From assembly GCA_016783225.1 (NCBI GenBank), contig JADHWZ010000066.1, positions 1 through 10,495 of the forward strand: a DNA stretch of 10,495 nucleotides, written 5' to 3'. The notes under the pieces are model-generated. The model saw only the letters and a list, made by a program, of their open reading frames with translations, searched no databases and had not been told where the DNA came from. The position numbers were made by a program, and so were the translations under genes. Shown here piece by piece: positions 6,817 to 10,495 of the stretch (positions within the stretch are counted from its first letter, which is position 1; every line of letters begins with the position of its first letter). Origin of the DNA: Dehalococcoidia bacterium. GTDB taxonomy: Bacteria > Chloroflexota > Dehalococcoidia > GIF9 > UBA5620.

Positions 6817-6879
6817 GATGAGCGCATATCTGATAGCTTGCTACCTGAGGGCAATAGCTGTAAAATTGGCGGTGACAGA

Positions 6880-6908
6880 TTGCCCTTAGCCTTCCTAAAT
6901 CTTAGAAT
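6880..6908 (+). promoter_or_regulatory. Putative promoter for the secreted coiled-coil protein
   Basis: TTGCCC (6880-6885, four of six) and TAGAAT (6903-6908, five of six) are 17 bases apart. Initiation would fall near 6915, directly in front of the hairpin at 6916-6930. Confidence 0.4.
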
Positions 6909-6915
6909 AGCACCC

Positions 6916-6930
6916 GTCCTCCAGAAGGAC
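6916..6930 (+). promoter_or_regulatory. 5'-end hairpin next to a ribosome binding site
   Basis: GTCCT (6916-6920) pairs with AGGAC (6926-6930) around the loop CCAGA. If initiation is near 6915, this hairpin would form the very 5' end of the message, 3 bases before the purine-rich ribosome site AGAGGGGG (6934-6941). Such a hairpin could protect the 5' end. Confidence 0.3.
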
Positions 6931-6947
6931 TAAAGAGGGGGTAGAGA

Positions 6948-7610
6948 ATGACGATCTTCAAGAAAGTTGGATTGATTGTCGGGATGGTTGTTCTTGCGTA
7001 TTTTGGAGCAGCAGTATTCACTAATCCAGCCGGAGTCCAAGCAGCTATGAGTGATCCGTGGGAGGCAATTAAGGATTTGACTAGCAGGATAGTTGAACTA
7101 GAAAGAAGGGTAACCAATATTGAGCAATTCTTGAGTATGGGATCCGGAGAACAACTGGAGGAGGAAGAACCGGTAAAAGTGGATGAAGCGGACTATCCCT
7201 ATTCAGCTATCCTAGCACCCGAATTACAAGGGAAAATCGAGGCAAGGTATAATTCATACGTAGGTTGGGTATTTCTACCACCTGAGCTGGATCCTAGGAC
7301 AAGAGCATTCAAAGAGCAGCAAATGCTGCCGGGAGAGGGAATCATAGTAAAAGGTTTCATCAAAAACGTTTCAAAGGAAACTATCTCACTTAAAATCTGG
7401 GGACGCACGAACATAAGAGATGCTAATAGCGGAGAAATGCTTCTTGAGGGCGGTTGGGGTGGTTCACTGGCCCCATTAGTTCTAAAACCAAATCAGGTGG
7501 TGAGTACTCTTCCTGGATCAAGTTACGAATTTGCTCCGTCATCTCTTTCTGATGTGTTCTCAGATCCTAAATCACTATTTGTTGAAGTAGAACTCAAGGC
7601 GGTTGAATGA
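6948..7610 (+). CDS. Secreted or membrane-anchored hypothetical protein with coiled coil
   Basis: ATG 6948 follows AGAGGGGG (6934-6941) with 6 bases between. The 220-residue product starts with KK and a hydrophobic stretch (residues 7-23), then NPAGVQAAM. That could be a signal peptide cut after VQA (about 32) or an uncleaved anchor. Residues 36-63 (WEAIKDLTSRIVELERRVTN...) have the heptad pattern of a short coiled coil, suggesting oligomerisation. An acidic linker follows (EQLEEEEPVKVDEAD). Residues 85-220 are rich in beta-prone and aromatic residues and contain GEGIIVKGFIKNVSKETISL (129-148), which looks like an immunoglobulin-like or DUF-type extracellular beta domain. No catalytic motif is visible. 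It has its own promoter and no close operon partner; a 122-base featureless spacer separates it from the next gene. Family not recognised. Confidence 0.8.
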   Translation: MTIFKKVGLIVGMVVLAYFGAAVFTNPAGVQAAMSDPWEAIKDLTSRIVELERRVTNIEQFLSMGSGEQLEEEEPVKVDEADYPYSAILAPELQGKIEARYNSYVGWVFLPPELDPRTRAFKEQQMLPGEGIIVKGFIKNVSKETISLKIWGRTNIRDANSGEMLLEGGWGGSLAPLVLKPNQVVSTLPGSSYEFAPSSLSDVFSDPKSLFVEVELKAVE

Positions 7611-7732
7611 ATTGCATGGCCTCGTCGAGCGATCAATGTATTCTGTGCTTTGTGCGCCAACATTGGCCTCTTGCGTTGTCATGATACCCAGATGCATAAT
7701 ATCGTCAGTTAGGGATAAGCGGAGGTCATAGG

Positions 7733-8005
7733 TTGCTCAAGAAGGCCATATTTCTGGTCACCGTCGTGGCAATGGTGCTTGCCCTGTTTGCCTGTCATGG
7801 GCCAGGCCGCCAGAGGCCAACCTGGGAACAGGTATCATCCGGGGTCCTTACGGTAGTCAGCAACTGGCAGATAGATGTGCTCTCAAGCAGGCACTCTGAT
7901 GACTTTGACGTGGCTGCTGCTGCAGGTGCTCACAAATGGGCCACTGGGAAATACTTGAAGGGAGTGGGTACCTTTTCTGCAGCAACTGGCGATAGGAGGT
8001 ACTAA
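7733..8005 (+). CDS. Small lipoprotein, hypothetical
   Basis: TTG 7733 has GGAGGT (7721-7726) 6 bases upstream. The 90-residue product begins MLKKAIFLVTVVAMVLALFA, a type II signal peptide with lipobox LFAC, so C21 is the probable lipidated residue. The mature part is about 70 residues (WEQVSSGVLTVVSNWQIDVL, then a His/Asp- and Ala-rich stretch) with no known motif. The last codons (GAT AGG AGG TAC) also form the ribosome site of the next gene, which lies in the same frame a few codons after the TAA. The two lipoproteins are therefore probably translationally coupled. No strong promoter was seen; a CATAAT at 7695-7700 has only a poor -35. It may be a shortened relative of a larger surface lipoprotein. 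Not recognised. Confidence 0.65.
   Translation: MLKKAIFLVTVVAMVLALFACHGPGRQRPTWEQVSSGVLTVVSNWQIDVLSSRHSDDFDVAAAAGAHKWATGKYLKGVGTFSAATGDRRY
7994..7999 (+). promoter_or_regulatory. Strong Shine-Dalgarno site that bears on the next start codon
   Basis: AGGAGG lies in the last sense codons of the 7733-8005 gene. It is 9 bases before an in-frame CTG (8009) and 6 before an ATT (8006), but 21 before the TTG at 8021. The TTG has only a weak GGAG (8011-8014) at 6 bases. The perfect site therefore suggests initiation upstream of the TTG at a rare codon. Confidence 0.45.
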
Positions 8006-8020
8006 ATTCTGGAGAAACGG

Positions 8021-9379
8021 TTGCTTACCCTAACGGCTGTAATAATTCTTGGGCTGTCGGCATGTGTCGGAGTGCAAAGCCCAACGCCTGCACCGCCAGC
8101 TAACCAGCTGCCCACCGCTTACATAGATTCAATATCACCGACTGAGGCCTGTGTTGAGAACATTGTATCCTTTCAAGGCTATGGCATTGATCCTGACGGT
8201 CAGATAGTGGCTTATATGTGGCGTTCAAGTATGGACGGCCACTTGAGCACCTTGGCAAGCTTTGAGACCTCATCCCTATCGGTAGGAAACCATACTATTT
8301 TCTTTCAAGTTCAGGATAACAACGGAGTCTGGTCCAGCGAAACACGATGTGCTTTGAAGATCACTGAGGTGGTAGTGACACCACCTCCGCCAGCTCCGTC
8401 CACCACACCTACCAGAGCTTGCCCGAGGGCAAAAACGTTGGAGGATCTCATCACCTGCATAAAAGCGCAAATGCCGAGTAGGTACTCTGAGGGTTTCGTT
8501 GTGCCTCCCGAGCATGTACAGAGCGATTGGCACAGTGTTGTAGCGCAGATGCTTGATGGTCAATCGGACGATATTACTCTACCTAGCAGCCTTAGCACTG
8601 TCTATTCAGTTACTACGTTCACTGATACGGACAACGGCCGGAGTTACTGTGTGCTCATGGAAACTGGGGACATAGACAACGATGGTGTGGTGGATCGAGG
8701 CTGGGGTACGTTCATCGTCGATCGTGAAGCGACCAAGGAGCTCAGCATCCAAATTGCCCACCCGAAGTTCGATATCGGGACGGCAGACCAAGGGATCGGT
8801 GTTTTCAAAGGAACAAGTTCCCGGAGCTTCTTGATGGCTGGCACTCACCGCTATGCCAATGGCGCATCTAGTACTTGCCAACCATCCTTCCTGCAGGCGG
8901 ACGCGGCACACAGTGATGAGACCTTGTTTTATGTAACAGTGCGAGAGCTGGTCGAGTTCTACGACGTCGCTGTTGGCCAGCTTCCTGCCCAAGGCAGCTT
9001 CGTTGCGATTCAATTTCATGGCATGGGCTCATCAAACTGCCCCAGCGTGGATGTCTATATGACCTATGGCGTTAACTCAAGACCTGCTCCAGGCGACAAG
9101 CTATTGGACTTGCAGGCAAGCCTTGAGAGGCATCATCCAGATTGGGTGGTGACGGTGCCAGGCGATAGCCCGCGTTGCGGCCTACATGGTAGCAAGAACG
9201 TCCCGGGGCGCCTCCTCAACAACGTAGCAGCGGCGAACCTCTGTACAACAGCAGCATCGACCGACAGCGGCAGGTTTATCCACATCGAGCAAAAACGGGA
9301 CTGCCGCGACCCAAACGACTGGATCGCCACCGTTAATGAAGTCTTCCCTGCCACGGCATCTGTTCCCGCCGGCCAATGA
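8021..9379 (+). CDS. Lipoprotein with PKD-like domain and an enzyme-like secreted domain
   Basis: With TTG 8021 as start the product has 452 residues. LGLSAC is a lipobox (C15), so it is a surface lipoprotein. Residues 31-116 form a PKD/Ig-like domain (SFQGYGIDPDGQIVAYMWRS and SLSVGNHTIFFQVQDNNGVW). A Pro/Thr linker covers 117-133. The C-terminal domain (136-447) contains GDIDNDGVVDRGWGTFIV (216-233), IAHPKFDIGTADQ (245-257), GTHRYAN (274-280), DAAHSDETLF (294-303), FVAIQFHGMG (327-336), CGLHGSKNVPGRLLN (386-400) and FIHIEQ (419-424). Clustered His and acidic residues at strand ends suggest a metal-dependent hydrolase, perhaps of the N-formylglutamate amidohydrolase type; this is inference from the pattern. 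There are ten or more Cys outside the lipobox, so disulphides are possible. The TTG start gives a signal peptide with no positive charge; starting at CTG 8009 would add E-K-R after Met and a normal n-region. Confidence 0.8.
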   Translation: MLTLTAVIILGLSACVGVQSPTPAPPANQLPTAYIDSISPTEACVENIVSFQGYGIDPDGQIVAYMWRSSMDGHLSTLASFETSSLSVGNHTIFFQVQDNNGVWSSETRCALKITEVVVTPPPPAPSTTPTRACPRAKTLEDLITCIKAQMPSRYSEGFVVPPEHVQSDWHSVVAQMLDGQSDDITLPSSLSTVYSVTTFTDTDNGRSYCVLMETGDIDNDGVVDRGWGTFIVDREATKELSIQIAHPKFDIGTADQGIGVFKGTSSRSFLMAGTHRYANGASSTCQPSFLQADAAHSDETLFYVTVRELVEFYDVAVGQLPAQGSFVAIQFHGMGSSNCPSVDVYMTYGVNSRPAPGDKLLDLQASLERHHPDWVVTVPGDSPRCGLHGSKNVPGRLLNNVAAANLCTTAASTDSGRFIHIEQKRDCRDPNDWIATVNEVFPATASVPAGQ

Positions 9380-9429
9380 TTGGTGATGATCCATAAAGCA
9401 CATCCTCTAGCTCCTCAAAAGGTCAGATA

Positions 9430-9625
9430 CACATGTTTTCCTCAGCCTTGTCCACAGATTTCCCTCTTGCGTGCCCCTCTGGGTATGTTATCACGGAAGG
9501 AGGGCCACCGGCCTACGTATCTACTCGGTCGGTGGCAAAAGGCCGTTATGTTTCTCACTATATGGAAAAGCCTAACATCTGAATCGGGGCGGATAGAAAG
9601 ACGATTGCTTCACATAAACATCCCG
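9430..9625. repeat. Intergenic repeat family, copy D
   Basis: It carries CACATGTTTTCCTCAG (9430-9445), then TTGTCCACAG (9448-9457) and CTCTTGCG (9464-9471), with the same 34-base spacing as copy A. It then follows copy A through a hairpin (GCCACCG 9504-9510 with CGGTGGC 9530-9536), a GGCAAAAGG...GTTTCTCAC block (9533-9555) and an ATAAACATCCC end block (9614-9624). The plus frame across 9380-9682 is treated as noncoding because copy A is not open in the matching frame. This copy begins about 50 bases after the lipoprotein stop. Confidence 0.6.
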
Positions 9626-9795
9626 GAGAATGGATCGCCTTTGCCAATGCAAAGGTCGTTGCTCATCACAACAGAACACTGAAGAGGCTGATGGAGAAGC
9701 TAAAGAGGCTGAAGAAGGTCAACAAACTATCGGCGTTAGCCCTGCCCAGAAAAAGGAAGGGCCCTCAGATTTATCCCCTAGACATAACTGGCTAA
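9583..9795 (+). pseudogene. DUF5678-like small protein, apparently without its start
   Basis: A frame bounded by TGA (9580-9582) and TAA (9793-9795) reads 70 residues. Its core HPGEWIAFANAKVVAHHNRT (13-32), followed by LKRLMEKLKRLKK, resembles the short DUF5678 domain as I recall it ('GkWVA...gkVva.G..lkel..k'), and the tail PRKRKG..IYPL fits the closing strand of that domain. There is no ATG, GTG or TTG before the conserved core; only ATT (9604) or ATC (9583) are available. The upstream sequence is repeat copy D. The gene was probably truncated at its 5' end when the repeat arrived or through decay. Its 3' end overlaps the promoter assigned to the transketolase gene. An intact gene using a rare ATT start is the alternative. 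Confidence 0.45.
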
Positions 9796-9807
9796 CTAGC
9801 CTATAAT
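9779..9807 (+). promoter_or_regulatory. Strong sigma-70-type promoter for the transketolase gene
   Basis: TAGACA (9779-9784, five of six) and a perfect TATAAT (9802-9807) are separated by the optimal 17 bases. Initiation near 9814 leaves a leader of about 20 bases, with AAGGGA (9820-9825) as a modest ribosome site 9 bases before ATG 9835. Confidence 0.65.
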
Positions 9808-9834
9808 TGGACGCTACCCAAGGGACGAATAGCT

Positions 9835-10495
9835 ATGTCCGAAGGTAAATCGAATCGCACCACCAACCCCCAGCTTACTCCACCAGCCCATCGTGCCAGC
9901 AAAACTTATCCGTCACTGGAGTTCGACTTGTCTGTAGCCGAACTGCAAAGGATGGCCAAGCAACTACGCCGCCACGTCATCACCATGATAGCCACAGCTG
10001 GCAGCGGTCACCCCGGCGGTTCTCTTTCCGCCGCTGATATTGTCACCGCCCTATACTTCAAGATTATGCGCCACGACCCCAACAACCCACACTGGCTCGA
10101 CCGCGACCGATTCATCTTGAGCAAAGGACACGCCGCTCCCGTCCTCTATGCAGCCTTGGCCGAATGCGGCTACTTCCCCCTGGAGGAGCTCTCCACCTTG
10201 AGAAAACTGGGCAGCCGACTTCAAGGACACACCGATAAGACGCTTACCCCAGGAGTGGAGATGTCTGCCGGCTCCCTGGGACAGGGTTTGTCATTCGGCA
10301 TCGGCATTGCCCTAGCCGGTAAACTCAATGCTCGCGATTATCAGACATACGTCCTTCTCGGCGATGGCGAGTGCGACGAGGGGCAAATTTGGGAGGCAGC
10401 TATGGCTGCTGCCCACTTCAAAATAGACAATCTGACAGCCATTGTCGACCATAATGAGATACAGCTCGACGGCTGGAACCGCGACATAATGAACC
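9835..10495 (+). CDS. tkt: Transketolase, N-terminal (thiamine-diphosphate) subunit, 3' end outside window
   Basis: The frame from ATG 9835 is open to the window edge, giving 220 residues. Transketolase moves two-carbon ketol units between sugar phosphates in the non-oxidative pentose phosphate pathway, using thiamine diphosphate and a divalent metal. Visible signatures are GSGHPGGSLSAAD (56-68), the SKGHA loop (96-100), LQGH (129-132), PGVEMSAGSLGQGLS (139-153) and the ThDP motif from GDGE (176-179) to N207, with EGQIWEA between. The LQGH...PGVEMSAGSLGQGLS wording is typical of split transketolases, whose N-terminal subunits are about 270-285 residues. A C-terminal subunit gene is therefore expected downstream, outside the window. 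The first 33 or so residues (Ser/Thr/Pro-rich) exceed the usual start near 'ELQRMAKQLRR' and may be a lineage-specific tail or a start set too far upstream; ATG 9952 is a later in-frame option. Cytoplasmic. Confidence 0.95.
   Translation, partial: MSEGKSNRTTNPQLTPPAHRASKTYPSLEFDLSVAELQRMAKQLRRHVITMIATAGSGHPGGSLSAADIVTALYFKIMRHDPNNPHWLDRDRFILSKGHAAPVLYAALAECGYFPLEELSTLRKLGSRLQGHTDKTLTPGVEMSAGSLGQGLSFGIGIALAGKLNARDYQTYVLLGDGECDEGQIWEAAMAAAHFKIDNLTAIVDHNEIQLDGWNRDIMN

Noticed and set aside
6650..6889. Plus-strand frame of 79 codons
   Set aside because: It is built on repeat copy C, has no ribosome site and is not conserved in copies A or D.
9380..9682. Plus-strand frame of 100 codons right after the lipoprotein
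   Set aside because: It runs through repeat copy D and then in a different frame over the DUF5678-like region, whose own frame is the protein-like one.
9740..9770. Intrinsic terminator around the GGGCCC palindrome
   Set aside because: The palindrome is only 6 bases with no loop-forming arms or T-run, and it falls in the DUF5678-like frame.

Overview
The window looks like chromosomal DNA of an uncultured anaerobic bacterium, most plausibly Chloroflexota of the Dehalococcoidia type. This is an inference from style: GC near 50%, frequent TTG/GTG starts with clear Shine-Dalgarno sites, a very large secreted protein with beta-propeller, FN3-like and CARDB parts and a C-terminal membrane anchor, small lipoproteins, a split-type transketolase, and long intergenic stretches full of degraded dispersed repeats. 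No marker gene settles the taxonomy.

Layout. The left edge carries the start of a minus-strand amidohydrolase (1-173). A 500-base divergent spacer follows, with a GCGAG/CAATCTCGG dispersed repeat and a good promoter (633-662) for a 1,297-residue surface protein (698-4591). The 780-base gap 4592-5374 has no intact gene. It holds two copies of a second intergenic repeat, a minus-strand remnant of a small membrane protein, and a promoter (5259-5288). That promoter serves a four-helix membrane protein (5375-5818) and probably the class I SAM-dependent methyltransferase behind it (5909-6625). A third repeat copy and another promoter precede a secreted coiled-coil/beta protein (6948-7610). Two lipoproteins follow in tandem: a 90-residue one (7733-8005) and a 452-residue one with a PKD-like domain and an enzyme-like His-rich domain (8021-9379). 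The 455-base gap 9380-9834 holds a fourth repeat copy, a start-less DUF5678-like reading frame and a near-consensus promoter. The window ends inside a transketolase N-terminal subunit gene (9835 to edge).

How it works together. Four of the seven plus-strand genes encode exported or surface-attached proteins, so the centre reads as a cell-envelope region between metabolic genes. The genes do not form one pathway. The main pattern not explained by genes is the repeat family that sits just 3' of three transcription units (after 4591, 6625 and 9379), each time followed by the next unit's promoter. Two of its copies show a compensatory base-pair change in a hairpin. I saw no CRISPR array, tRNA, rRNA, intact transposase or recognisable defence system.
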